Shown: piece after piece, positions 16,370 to 25,372 of the stretch | Layout of the letters: the number at the start of each line of letters is the position of its first letter | How positions within the stretch are numbered: the stretch's first letter is position 1 | Assembly (NCBI GenBank): GCA_036278935.1 | Contig: DASUKA010000033.1 | Location: forward strand, 59,364-123,363 | Length of the DNA stretch: 64,000 nucleotides | Reading direction: 5' to 3' | From: DASSNR01 sp036278935 | GTDB taxonomy: Bacteria > Gemmatimonadota > Gemmatimonadetes > Gemmatimonadales > Gemmatimonadaceae | Translations under genes and position numbers: made by a program | The notes under the pieces: model-generated | What the model saw: only the letters and a program-made list of their open reading frames with translations | What the model was told of the DNA's origin: nothing | The model's database searches: none

Positions 16370-17332
16370 TCATTTGTTCTCCTGCTCCGCCGTGGTCAGC
16401 GATGTCTTCCCACCCTCGACCAGCGGAATGCCGTACGCCTGCAGGATCGCCCGGATCGCTGGCTGCTCCCGGTCGATCAACCTGTTCAGCAACGTCACGG
16501 CCGCCGTGTCGCCCTTCGGCACGCCCATCGACATGGAGTACACAAACGGCTGGCCGGATAACGAGTCCACGTGCGGCGAGACGGGCACGATCGTGAGCGG
16601 GACACTCTCTCGCGGTGCGAAGTAGCCGGCGAACGGGCCCCAGACGATGGCGACATCCACGTCGCCATTCGCCACCGCGTCGATGAGATTCGAGGGCGGA
16701 TTCGCCTTCGATTGGTCTCCGTAGATCATGTAGCCCTTGACGTTGTCCACGATGTGCCGCGCCGCCAGGGCCGCGGCGGCCGGGGGATTGTCGTAATCGT
16801 CGCCCGTAATGTGGATACCGATCTTTACCCGGTGCAGGATCGGATCATTCAGCGACGTGATGTGATAGCCCCGATCCGACCGGTACACGAAGACGTACGT
16901 CGTGTGGTAGTACGGTTTCGTGGTTTCCACCGGGTCATAGTGCGACGGTACCGTCACCATGAGATCGCACTTGTGCGCGCCGAGCGTGTTCCGCACGAAG
17001 CCGCGGCGCTGCGGACGCCAGACGTGTTCGACGGTGGCCCCCAGCTTCTGCGCGATGAGCGCCCCGATCCGATCCTCGTAGCCATCCGCCGCTCGGCTCG
17101 AGAAGGGGAGATTGTTCGGATCTTCACACAGGCGAAGCGTCGGTTTGGCGCCGGACTGCTGCGACCCCGCCTGCGCGGTGTCTGACCGCGTCTGGGCAGC
17201 GGCCGGAATGGCTCCGGCCGCCGCGAGCGCCGCGACTGTCACCAGCACCGGCATCCACGCGCCGAGGCCCTGCATCATGCGCGCTCGGCGCGCGAGTCCG
17301 AGGTGGCGCTCGCGGCGCCATGCACGCGTCAT
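16370..17332 (-). CDS. xoxJ: XoxJ/MxaJ-like periplasmic solute-binding protein
   Basis: 320 residues from the ATG at 17332, which overlaps the xoxF stop as ATGA. A longer upstream frame lies inside xoxF and is rejected. A signal peptide (hydrophobic segment VLVTVAALAAAGAIPAAA) precedes a type II solute-binding fold starting TLRLCEDPNNLPFS, the hallmark opening of quinoprotein-dehydrogenase-associated binding proteins. Later motifs are VYRSDRGYHI and GDVDVAIVWGPFAGYFA. By family XoxJ is needed for XoxF activity, probably by helping activation or folding rather than nutrient uptake. Position directly after xoxF makes the call firm. Confidence 0.88.
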   Translation of the reverse strand: MTRAWRRERHLGLARRARMMQGLGAWMPVLVTVAALAAAGAIPAAAQTRSDTAQAGSQQSGAKPTLRLCEDPNNLPFSSRAADGYEDRIGALIAQKLGATVEHVWRPQRRGFVRNTLGAHKCDLMVTVPSHYDPVETTKPYYHTTYVFVYRSDRGYHITSLNDPILHRVKIGIHITGDDYDNPPAAAALAARHIVDNVKGYMIYGDQSKANPPSNLIDAVANGDVDVAIVWGPFAGYFAPRESVPLTIVPVSPHVDSLSGQPFVYSMSMGVPKGDTAAVTLLNRLIDREQPAIRAILQAYGIPLVEGGKTSLTTAEQENK

Positions 17333-19281
17333 TGGCCGCTCGACCCGGAACTGGACAGCGCGAAGACGTGCAGCGCGCCCCCCGGCTTCGTCGCATCCGG
17401 CAGGTCGTACATCGCACCGACCGCGCCCAGCGCGGCCCAGTGATCGTCCTTGGACAGATGCCCGGGCACGATGGCGCCCAGCCACCCGCCAACGCCGGAG
17501 TAGATGGCGACATACTGCTTGCCGTCAGGCCCGAGGAAGGTCATCGGGTTGCCGATGATGCCCGAATCGAAGTGCGTCTTCCAGAGCACGTTGCCGTTGG
17601 TGGCGTCGACGGCCTTGAAATCGCCGTCCATCGTGCCGTAGAACACGACGTTCGTGGCGGTCGCCAGCACGCCGCTCCAGACCGGGAACTTCTCGGCGAT
17701 CCTCCACTTGGCCGTCCCGGTGGCCGGATCCCACGCGATGAGATCGCCGCGGTGACTCATGTCGTTATCCTGCGCGAACATGCGCACGGCCGCGCCCACA
17801 TAGGCCGTCCCGGCGATGTACTTGGCCTCGATCCCGCCGTAATCCATGCACACCCGCGTCGCCCCCGTGTAGAGCAGATGCGTCTTGGGCGAGTAGGCGG
17901 ACGGCTGTTCGTCCCGGGCGCCGGATGACGAAGGACAGATGTCCTTGGTGAGCTTGCCCTGGTGCGTCTCCTTGGCGGCCACCAGTGTCGGGCGGCCGGT
18001 CTGCATGTCGACGCCGGTGGACCAGTTCACCTTCTCGAACGGCTTGGCCACTAGCACCTGTCCGTTGGTCCGGTCGATGGTGTAGATGTAGCCGTTGCGG
18101 TCGACGTGGACGACGACCTTTCGCGTCTGGCCATTCATCGGCAGATCGATCACGACGTTCTCGTTGATGCCGTCGTAGTCCCACTCATCGTGCGGCGTGA
18201 ACTGGTAGGCCCAGTTCGCCATCCCGGTCTTGGGATTCCGCGAGAGCATGGCGGCCGACCAGAGGTTGTCGCCCGGGCGCTGATCGGGGTTCCAGGTGCC
18301 GGGGTTGCTCGTGCCGTAGAAGAGCTGGTCCGTCTCCGGATCGTAGCTCACCCAGGTCCAGGGCGCGGCCCCTCCGATCTGATACTTCCCGGGCGGATAG
18401 GTGGATTCGCCCAGGTCCTTTCCCTGCATCCACTTGTAGTACGGGTGGAACTTCTGTCCGATCATGACCTGGCTGTCGGGACCCGTGCTGTAGGCGCGCC
18501 AGAGCAGCTTGCCGTTGTCGGCATCCACGGCCGCCAGCCATCCGTGTACGCCCATCTCGCCGCCGCTCACGCCGCCGTACGCGATGCCGTTCACCACCAC
18601 GGCGGCCATCGTCATGGTCTCGCCCTTGTTCACGTCACCGAGCTTGATCTTCCAGACCTCCTTCCCGGTGTTCGCGTCCACGGCCACCATGTGATCATCG
18701 AGCACGTTGTAGATGATCTTGCCCTTGTAGTACGACATGCCGCGATTCACGTTGTCGCAGCACGCCTTGCCGGGCGCGGCCGGGTCGGGCTTGGGGTCGT
18801 ACATCCACTTCAGCCTGGGATGCTGCGGGTTGCTGAAGTCGAATGCGTACAGCCGGTTCGGGAACGGCGTGACCATGTACAGCGTGTTGTTCACGAAGAG
18901 CGGCTGCCCCTCGTGGCCGTCGAGGATGCTGTCCGTGTAGCTGTAGATCTCCTTCAGATTGCTGACATTCTGCGTGGTGATCTGATCGAGCGGGCTGTAC
19001 CGCGTCAACTGGAAGGTCCGGCCGGGCAGCACCCAATCGCCTTTCTTCGTGCCCTGAGGCACCGATCCCCCCGGACCGGTCGTGACCTTCTGCTGCTGCG
19101 CGACCACCGGCGTGAACGCTGCGCCGACGGCGAGCAGCAGAACGGCCGCCAGCGTGTTCCCGCGCAACGCGCGCGCAACTCGTGGGCCCGCCGTGCCGCC
19201 CCGCCGCACGCGACGGACGGGCGAGCCACGCCCACGGCTCCCGGACGGGACGCCGAGACGTGCTGGAATGCTGTCGTGCAT
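17329..19281 (-). CDS. xoxF: Lanthanide-dependent PQQ methanol dehydrogenase
   Basis: 650 residues from the ATG at 19281, with AGGAGGG just upstream. A long basic n-region and hydrophobic segment ending PVVAQ suggest export. The eight-bladed quinoprotein propeller is clear, with repeated W-motifs (GKEVWKIKLG, GKLLWRAY, GNVLWKTHF). C174-C175 in ACCDNVNRG is the vicinal disulfide beside PQQ. The active-site segment PHDEWDYDG has catalytic D368 and a second Asp, D370. Known MxaF calcium enzymes have Ala at that second position, whereas lanthanide XoxF enzymes have Asp. The enzyme oxidises methanol (and often formaldehyde) in the periplasm. XoxJ and a cytochrome c follow in the same operon. Confidence 0.94.
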   Translation of the reverse strand: MHDSIPARLGVPSGSRGRGSPVRRVRRGGTAGPRVARALRGNTLAAVLLLAVGAAFTPVVAQQQKVTTGPGGSVPQGTKKGDWVLPGRTFQLTRYSPLDQITTQNVSNLKEIYSYTDSILDGHEGQPLFVNNTLYMVTPFPNRLYAFDFSNPQHPRLKWMYDPKPDPAAPGKACCDNVNRGMSYYKGKIIYNVLDDHMVAVDANTGKEVWKIKLGDVNKGETMTMAAVVVNGIAYGGVSGGEMGVHGWLAAVDADNGKLLWRAYSTGPDSQVMIGQKFHPYYKWMQGKDLGESTYPPGKYQIGGAAPWTWVSYDPETDQLFYGTSNPGTWNPDQRPGDNLWSAAMLSRNPKTGMANWAYQFTPHDEWDYDGINENVVIDLPMNGQTRKVVVHVDRNGYIYTIDRTNGQVLVAKPFEKVNWSTGVDMQTGRPTLVAAKETHQGKLTKDICPSSSGARDEQPSAYSPKTHLLYTGATRVCMDYGGIEAKYIAGTAYVGAAVRMFAQDNDMSHRGDLIAWDPATGTAKWRIAEKFPVWSGVLATATNVVFYGTMDGDFKAVDATNGNVLWKTHFDSGIIGNPMTFLGPDGKQYVAIYSGVGGWLGAIVPGHLSKDDHWAALGAVGAMYDLPDATKPGGALHVFALSSSGSSGQ

Positions 19282-19501
19282 GCAACCCTCCTGGTCAGAC
19301 GAGGATGCAGTGGGCACGGACAGATGAGCCAGTGCTGGACGGAAGCACGGGGAACGCTGCGTACCGTGCCTCACCATACGTCCCGGCACCACGACGGCCA
19401 ACCGCACCCAGAGCGAACTGGATCATCACCACCTCGGGCGAGGGATGACGTTGCCGGCAACTGACTGCAATCAGCGCACCACACCGGACCAGCCCGTCAA
19501 T

Positions 19502-21334
19502 TCACCGGACGCCGCCCGCCTCTCCCTCCGCCATGAGGCTCTCTTCCGCCACCCCGAACTGTCGCTGGTACAGCTCCGCATAGTACCCACCTTGCTCCAG
19601 CAACCCCTCGTGCGTGCCACGCTCCACGATCACTCCACCCCGCACGACCAGAATGAGATCCGCGTCGCGGATGGTGCTCAGCCGATGCGCGATGATCACG
19701 CTCGTCCTCCCGGCCAACAGCGTCGCCAGCCCTTGCTGGATGAGCGCCTCGGTGCGCGTGTCGATATTGCTCGTCGCCTCGTCCAGGATGAGGATGCGCG
19801 GGTCGGCCAGGATCGCCCGCGCAAAGGCCACCAGCTGGCGCTGCCCATGGCTGAGCACCATGCCCCCCTCCCCGATCACCGTGTCGTAGCCCTGCGGGAG
19901 CTCGGCGATGAAGGGATGCGCGCTCACCGCACGCGCAGCCGCCTCGATGGCATCGCGCGTGGCGTCCAGGCGCCCGTACGCGATGTTCTCGGCCACCGTG
20001 CTATGCGAGAGAAAGGGATCCTGCAGTACGGGCGCGATCTGCGCGCGCACGCTCGCGCGCGTGACCGCCCGCACGTCCTGACCATCCAGACACACCGCCC
20101 CCGCGGTCACGTCGTAGAAGCGCGGGATGAGGTTGGCGATGGTGGTCTTGCCCGCGCCGGTCGGGCCTACCAGCGCCACCCGCTGTCCGGGCAGCACGGT
20201 GAAGGTCACGTCGTGCAGCACGGGGCGGCCAGTCTCGTACGCGAATTCCACGTGCTGGAAATCGATGCGCCCCGCCAGGGGTCCGAGCGCCGGGGTGCCG
20301 GGCGGGTCGGGCGGCTCCGCGGGCTCGTCGAGCAGCTCGTAGATGCGTTCGCTCCCGGCCAGTGCCGCCTGCGCCTGCGTGTAGACAGTGGACGCGAGCT
20401 GGATGGGACGGAAGAAGCGTTGCACGTAAATCAGAAAGGCCGCCACCACGCCCACGGTGAGCGCGCCATTGAAGGCGAGATAGCCGCCGTACCCGATCAC
20501 GATGGCGGTCGCGAGCGTGCTCAACACATCGATGGCCGGTGAGAAGGCCGAGGTGATGGCCACGGCCTGCACGTTCGCGTTGCGATTGGCGGCGTTCAAC
20601 TCGCGAAAGCGCTTGATGTTCATCCGGGTGCGCGCGAAGGCCTGTGCCTCCCGCACCCCGATGATCTCGCGCTCGACGCCGGCGGTCACGTCGCCCACCG
20701 TCTCGCGCGTGGTCCGGAAGGCGCGTCGCGCCCGGCGCGCGAAGAGGGCGGTGGCGAGCAGCATCACGGGGATGATCGTGAAGCTCGCCAGCGCGAGTCG
20801 CACGTTGAGCGCCACCATGGCAATGAGGATGCCCACCAGCGCGAAGAGCGAGCCGATCACCTGGGTGAGGCCGCCCGCGAAGAGCTGATTGAGCGTCCCG
20901 ACATCATTCACCACCCGGCTCATGAGATCACCCGTGGGGTGGCTGGCAAAAAAGCCGAGCGGCAGACGCTGCAGATGGGAGAAGAGCCGCGCGCGGAGGC
21001 CGGCCAGCATGCGCTGCCCCACCGTTCCCACCCGGAAGGTCTGCCCGCGCTGCGCGGCCGCGCCCACGATATACACCCCCAGCAGGAGCAGCATCGTGCG
21101 CGCGAGACCGCCGGCATCCGAGGTGCGAATGCTGTCGTCGATGGCGCGGCCAATGAGCCAGGGGCCGATCGCCTGCGTCGCGGCCGACACGAGAATGAGC
21201 CCCAGCGCCGCGGCAATGGTCCCGCGATAGGGACGCAGCTCCCCGAGCAGGCGGCGCGCGGTCGCCCCGCGCCGTTGCGCCCGCCCCGCCCCCTGGCCCG
21301 CAATGGCGGCCAGCCCGAAACGAGGACCGGTCAT
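19502..21334 (-). CDS. ABC exporter half-transporter, subunit A
   Basis: 610 residues: six membrane segments (residues ~30-320) followed by an ATPase domain. Walker A is GPTGAGKTT, Walker B LILDEATS, and the H-loop IIAHRLST is intact, but the signature reads LSHGQ rather than LSGGQ. The partner gene lies 6 bases upstream with complementary features, so the two should form a heterodimer with one good and one degenerate ATP site. By family (MsbA/multidrug type) it exports lipids, peptides or drugs. The substrate is unknown. The first residues (Gly/Ala/Arg-rich) are variable, so the start could be a little downstream. Confidence 0.88.
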   Translation of the reverse strand: MTGPRFGLAAIAGQGAGRAQRRGATARRLLGELRPYRGTIAAALGLILVSAATQAIGPWLIGRAIDDSIRTSDAGGLARTMLLLLGVYIVGAAAQRGQTFRVGTVGQRMLAGLRARLFSHLQRLPLGFFASHPTGDLMSRVVNDVGTLNQLFAGGLTQVIGSLFALVGILIAMVALNVRLALASFTIIPVMLLATALFARRARRAFRTTRETVGDVTAGVEREIIGVREAQAFARTRMNIKRFRELNAANRNANVQAVAITSAFSPAIDVLSTLATAIVIGYGGYLAFNGALTVGVVAAFLIYVQRFFRPIQLASTVYTQAQAALAGSERIYELLDEPAEPPDPPGTPALGPLAGRIDFQHVEFAYETGRPVLHDVTFTVLPGQRVALVGPTGAGKTTIANLIPRFYDVTAGAVCLDGQDVRAVTRASVRAQIAPVLQDPFLSHSTVAENIAYGRLDATRDAIEAAARAVSAHPFIAELPQGYDTVIGEGGMVLSHGQRQLVAFARAILADPRILILDEATSNIDTRTEALIQQGLATLLAGRTSVIIAHRLSTIRDADLILVVRGGVIVERGTHEGLLEQGGYYAELYQRQFGVAEESLMAEGEAGGVR

Positions 21335-21340
21335 GGGGCG

Positions 21341-23155
21341 TCAGCCCGCCGCGGCATAGTGCTCCTCGTCGGTCATCCCCTCCAGCTGCGAGCCGAGGAT
21401 CGCGTTGTACAACGCGCTCTCGCGCCGCAGCTCCTCGTGTGTGCCGCGCGCCGCGATGTGACCGTCTTCGAGCACCAGGATGAGATCCGCGTGGCGCACC
21501 GTGCTCACGCGCTGCGCGATGATGAACACCGTGTGCGACCGGCCGGCGCGCAGCCGGTCCAGCGCCGCGCGGATGGCCGCTTCCGTGAGGGCATCCACGG
21601 CAGAGGTGCTCTCGTCGAGAATGAGGAGGCGCGGGTCCACGAGCAGCGCCCGGGCAATCGCGATGCGCTGCCGCTGGCCGCCCGACAGCGTGATCCCCCG
21701 CTCGCCGATCACGGTCTCGTATCCCTGGGGCAGATCGCGGATGAAGGCATCCGCCTGCGCGGCCCGCGCCGCCCGCTCCACCTCGCTCATGGACGCCTCG
21801 GGGCGACCGTACGCGATGTTCTCGCGCACGGTGGCGGCGAACAATCGCACCTCCTGCAGTACGATCCCGATCTGGCGGCGCAGACTCTCCAGCGTCACCT
21901 CCCGCACATCCTGCCCGTCGATCAGCACGCTCCCCTCCGTCACGTCGTAGAAGCGGGGGATGAGGTTGATCAGCGTGCTCTTGCCCGAGCCGGTGGCGCC
22001 CAGCAGGGCGATCGTCTGCCCCGGCTCCGCGACAAAGCTCACGTCGTGCAGGACGTCGCGCTCCGTGCCCGGATACCGGAAGCACACACCGCGGAACTCC
22101 ACGCGGCCGCGCACGTTCCCGAGCGGCACCGCGTTGGGCGCGTCATGCACCTCGAGCGGAGCATCCAGTACCTCGAACACCCGCACGCTCGAGGCCGCTG
22201 CCCGCGAGAGTCCGGCGGAGAGAAATCCCAGCGTGAGCAGGGGCTGCACGAGAAAGGCGAGATAGCTGTTGAACGCAATCAGCTCGCCGATCGAGAGCCG
22301 GTGGCCGATCACCTGCAGCCCGCCCACCCAGATCACCACGAGCGTGCCGAGGCTGGCGAAGAAGAAGACGAAGGGAAAGTTGTTGGCGATCGCGCGGATC
22401 GTGACGATGTAGCGGTCGAGCAGCTCGTCGTTGGCGGCGCTGTAGCGCACGTCCTCCTCGTGCTCACGGCCGTAGGCGCGGATGGTGCGCACCCCTGCGA
22501 GGTCCTGCTGCAGCACGGCGTTGATGCGTCCCACACCCTGCTGCACCAGCCGAAAGAGCGGCGCGATGCGGCGGACAAATCGCGCGAGCAGCAGCACGAC
22601 CGGTGCGATGGTGGCCAGCACGACCACCGTGAGCATCGCGTTGATGGCGAGGAGCAACGCGATCGCGCCCACGAGCATGGCCGCGGCGGCGACGACCTGC
22701 ACCACGCCCGTGCCGGCGAAGGTGCGGATCTGCTCCACGTCGTTGGTGAGCCGGGTGAGGAGCTGGCCCGTCTGCACCTTGTCGTAGAAGCTGAAGCTCA
22801 GGTGTCCGATGTGAGCGAACAAACGGTCGCGCAGATCGTACGCCACGCCCTGCGAAGCGCGCTCGGCCAGGAAGCCCTGCACGAACGCGAAGATGCCACG
22901 CACCACGGCCACGCCAAGCAGCCCCGCCACAGCCAGCACGATGATGCGCGCACGATGCCCAGCGATGCCATCATCGATGGCGATGCGTATGAATTGCGGA
23001 GTGGCCAGCGTGGCGGCCGACACCAGCAGGAGCGCCACGATGGCGCCGGCCGTATCGCGCTTGTAATGCAGGAGGTAGGCGAGAGCGCGCACAACGGCGC
23101 GCACACTGCCTGGGCGCTCGGAGGTGGTGGGACGCGTCGAATCGGGGGGTGGCAT
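21341..23155 (-). CDS. ABC exporter half-transporter, subunit B
   Basis: 604 residues with the same build: membrane domain to about residue 330, then the ATPase domain. Walker A is GATGSGKST, signature LSGGQRQR, Walker B LILDESTS, but the H-loop histidine is replaced by Gln (IIAQRVST). This complements subunit A, whose H-loop is normal and signature altered. A canonical ATP site would therefore use A's nucleotide pocket with B's signature, and the other site would be degenerate, as in known asymmetric exporters. It precedes subunit A by 6 bases. A 44-bp perfect palindrome lies 64 bases upstream of its start. Confidence 0.88.
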   Translation of the reverse strand: MPPPDSTRPTTSERPGSVRAVVRALAYLLHYKRDTAGAIVALLLVSAATLATPQFIRIAIDDGIAGHRARIIVLAVAGLLGVAVVRGIFAFVQGFLAERASQGVAYDLRDRLFAHIGHLSFSFYDKVQTGQLLTRLTNDVEQIRTFAGTGVVQVVAAAAMLVGAIALLLAINAMLTVVVLATIAPVVLLLARFVRRIAPLFRLVQQGVGRINAVLQQDLAGVRTIRAYGREHEEDVRYSAANDELLDRYIVTIRAIANNFPFVFFFASLGTLVVIWVGGLQVIGHRLSIGELIAFNSYLAFLVQPLLTLGFLSAGLSRAAASSVRVFEVLDAPLEVHDAPNAVPLGNVRGRVEFRGVCFRYPGTERDVLHDVSFVAEPGQTIALLGATGSGKSTLINLIPRFYDVTEGSVLIDGQDVREVTLESLRRQIGIVLQEVRLFAATVRENIAYGRPEASMSEVERAARAAQADAFIRDLPQGYETVIGERGITLSGGQRQRIAIARALLVDPRLLILDESTSAVDALTEAAIRAALDRLRAGRSHTVFIIAQRVSTVRHADLILVLEDGHIAARGTHEELRRESALYNAILGSQLEGMTDEEHYAAAG

Positions 23156-23218
23156 GGACCCGAAGTATACACGTCATTTCGGGGCATGTCGCCCGCACGG
23201 TGGGGCCTTCAATCCGGG

Positions 23219-23262
23219 GCCCGACAGGCGCGTGATGGACCTCCATCACGCGCCTGTCGGGC
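23219..23262. repeat. Perfect 21-bp inverted repeat with 2-base centre
   Basis: Arms 23219-23239 and 23242-23262 are perfectly complementary around CC. The element lies 31 bases after the cupredoxin stop (in transcription sense) and 64 bases before the ABC exporter start. It is GC-rich and has no clear T-tract, so it may be a factor-independent terminator without a U-run, a cruciform or a protein-binding site. Confidence 0.8.
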
Positions 23263-23293
23263 GCTCCATTCACTCATCCGCCCGCAAGCAGCA

Positions 23294-23719
23294 CTACTGG
23301 GTTACGACCACCACGCCGCGGAAGTTCGCATACGCAGGGTTTGTGGGCGGATGGAACTGGCAGTGATACCGGAAGGTACCCGGCTGGTCGAACTTGAAGG
23401 AGAAGCTTCCCCCCGTCGAACTGCCACCGTATGTGTTGCCGGCAACTGGCGAGGCCAGGCTGCCGCTGTTCCACGTGGTCCCGTCATCGCTGACTGAAGT
23501 GTGCGCGTTGACGTTCGAGGTGTTGGTCCACCGGACCGTCGTGCCGGCCTTGATGGAAATCGAATCGGCCGAGAACGCAAAATCCTTGATGCTCACATCC
23601 ACCGTACCCGGAGCGGGCGGGGGCAGCGTGCCCGTGTCGTTGTTGCCGGTCGGCGTGCCGCCGCCACACCCCAACACCGCGACAACTGCGCCTACCGCAA
23701 TCACATGCGCGAGATGCAT
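23294..23719 (-). CDS. Cupredoxin (plastocyanin-like) lipoprotein
   Basis: 141 residues. The signal ends AVVAVLGC, a good lipobox, and a Gly/Thr/Pro linker follows. The rest is a single cupredoxin domain: DVSIKDFAFSADSISIKAGT, a first His in NAHTS, and the copper loop YHCQFHPP with Cys and His. The usual axial Met after that His is not seen, so copper ligation may be three-coordinate or use another ligand. AGGAGGAAG precedes the ATG. It lies between the formate dehydrogenase genes and the ABC exporter, on the same strand, and could carry electrons in the periplasm. A pair of 13-bp direct repeats lies upstream. Confidence 0.85.
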   Translation of the reverse strand: MHLAHVIAVGAVVAVLGCGGGTPTGNNDTGTLPPPAPGTVDVSIKDFAFSADSISIKAGTTVRWTNTSNVNAHTSVSDDGTTWNSGSLASPVAGNTYGGSSTGGSFSFKFDQPGTFRYHCQFHPPTNPAYANFRGVVVVTQ

Positions 23720-23794
23720 TCTTCCTCCTGAGGATCGATCGCTTGCTTGGATGAACTCGGAGCAAGCTGCGATGCGCCCCCGCGCGGGACAACG

Positions 23795-23828
23795 ATTCTG
23801 GGGTGAACAGCATGTATTCTGGGGTGAA
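23795..23828. promoter_or_regulatory. Pair of 13-bp direct repeats, 21-bp spacing, upstream of cupredoxin gene
   Basis: ATTCTGGGGTGAA occurs exactly at 23795-23807 and 23816-23828, 21 bases apart, or two helical turns. On the gene strand it reads TTCACCCCAGAAT twice, 76-109 bases before the cupredoxin start. Identical sites on the same face of the helix are typical of binding sites for a dimeric response regulator, for example of LytTR type. The regulator is not identified. Confidence 0.6.
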
Positions 23829-23866
23829 TGTCGCGTGGCAGAAGGCGAGCGCCTGCGCGTGACCCC

Positions 23867-25372
23867 TTACGCCGGCGCGATGTGCTCCGCCCGCGCGCCG
23901 GCATCCGGCAAGCCGTTATAGCGTACGCGAATGGGGACACGTGTATCTCGCCACTGCTCGAGCTCCTGTAGCGTGGCGCAGCGCTTCCCAACGGTGAAGA
24001 GATACCCTCGCCCCTGGCGGGTCACGAGGCGGATGCGGTCCTCCTGCACCACCGTGATGACGCCTCTCACCTCCCCCCGCGGCCGCGTGCGACGCCGCGG
24101 CCGCCGCCCGCGCGCCGCCGGTACGTTCCGCTCTTCACCCGCGGCGCGCATCTCCGCGGTTGCGTACCCCGCCAGCCTCGAGAGCTCCCACGTATCCGCC
24201 GCCAGGCGCGCCGAGCGCCGCCCCTCGTGCGTGATCAGGAAGCGGAGAGCCAAGCTGCCGGCGAGCGTGGCCACCGCACTCACCACGCTGGATCGCGATC
24301 CGGCATTCCGACGGCGGCGCTCGCGCGCGCCGCCGCGGCGACACGTGCTCTTCCACCGCTTGGACCGATCGCGCTCATGCATCAGCGCATCCGCGCATGC
24401 ATTGACCGCCTCATCATCGACGCCTTCATCGGCCGCGAGTGCCAGCCGTGCCGCGTGGATCGCCAGCGGCATAACCATCCCCGCTCCCATAATGGCGCCC
24501 CGGAGCAGCGCTTGCCCCCTGGACTCGCGTCGCGCAGATGGCAGCGTGCGCGTTCTGGCTCGGCCGCGCTGCATCAGGACCAGCTCTGTCGCGAGGACGG
24601 CGACCTCCGCGCGAGAAAGCCGCCGCGACACTGCGGGACGTGCCGCGCCGAACGTCTGCAGCAGCCCGCTTACTGCCGCGAGCCCGCTCGAGAGCGCGGA
24701 TGTCAGAAAGAGCGGACCGAGCAGACGCTCCCGCCTGGCCCAGCTCGGCACACTGGTGGACGAGAGCAGCACGCCCGTGTAGCTCCCGACGAACAGCGCC
24801 GCCGGCATCCCGGCCAACTGAGTGAGCTGCCCCACGCGACCGCGTGAGGCGCGCGCAAGCCATGGCCGCCGGCCCAGCCACCCGTCCTCCGCCGCCTGCA
24901 TGAGTGCCGCCGCTCCCGTGAGTGCACCAAAGCCGGTGAGTCCCCACGAGCCCAGGCTCATGGCGGAGCGTGCTCGCACGATGCGCAGCATGTTGAGAAA
25001 GCGGTCCGATCGCCCCAGATCGAACACCAGCAGCGCCGTGCCGCCCAGGAGAGTGGTGGCCGCCAGGTAGCGCCCCGTGCGCACGAGATCGCGGTCGTTC
25101 TCCCCCGCGACACTCTCGGCGGTCGCGGCCATCCAGCTTCCCGCGGAGATGCCGCCCAGCCAGAAGTAGATCGGGATGTACCACTTGAAGGTGGGCTCCT
25201 TGATGGGCGGCGCGGGCTCGCGCCCCTGCTCTGTCACCTGAGCGCGCGAGCGCCGCGAGCCTCTGCTCCGCTCCTCCACCACGGGAGGGGCCGCTGGCGC
25301 CGCAACGCCGCCACCGCGTGCGTGGACGATCCGCGGTCGCCTCACGCCAGGCGACATCGCATGCGCGCTCAT
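23867..25372 (-). CDS. NrfD/PsrC-like membrane anchor subunit of formate dehydrogenase
   Basis: 501 residues. After a basic, Pro-rich cytoplasmic start, the segment KWYIPIYFWLGGISAGSW opens an NrfD-type quinone-reactive membrane domain with about seven hydrophobic helices up to residue ~400. The last ~100 residues are soluble and Arg-rich (GRRPRRRTRPRGEVRG, then a small beta domain), which is unusual for this family. The ATG overlaps the stop of the ferredoxin subunit (ATGA). By family NrfD passes electrons between an iron-sulfur subunit and quinone. Here it replaces the cytochrome b subunit (FdnI/FdoI) of classical formate dehydrogenases. No heme-ligand pattern is seen. Confidence 0.82.
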   Translation of the reverse strand: MSAHAMSPGVRRPRIVHARGGGVAAPAAPPVVEERSRGSRRSRAQVTEQGREPAPPIKEPTFKWYIPIYFWLGGISAGSWMAATAESVAGENDRDLVRTGRYLAATTLLGGTALLVFDLGRSDRFLNMLRIVRARSAMSLGSWGLTGFGALTGAAALMQAAEDGWLGRRPWLARASRGRVGQLTQLAGMPAALFVGSYTGVLLSSTSVPSWARRERLLGPLFLTSALSSGLAAVSGLLQTFGAARPAVSRRLSRAEVAVLATELVLMQRGRARTRTLPSARRESRGQALLRGAIMGAGMVMPLAIHAARLALAADEGVDDEAVNACADALMHERDRSKRWKSTCRRGGARERRRRNAGSRSSVVSAVATLAGSLALRFLITHEGRRSARLAADTWELSRLAGYATAEMRAAGEERNVPAARGRRPRRRTRPRGEVRGVITVVQEDRIRLVTRQGRGYLFTVGKRCATLQELEQWRDTRVPIRVRYNGLPDAGARAEHIAPA

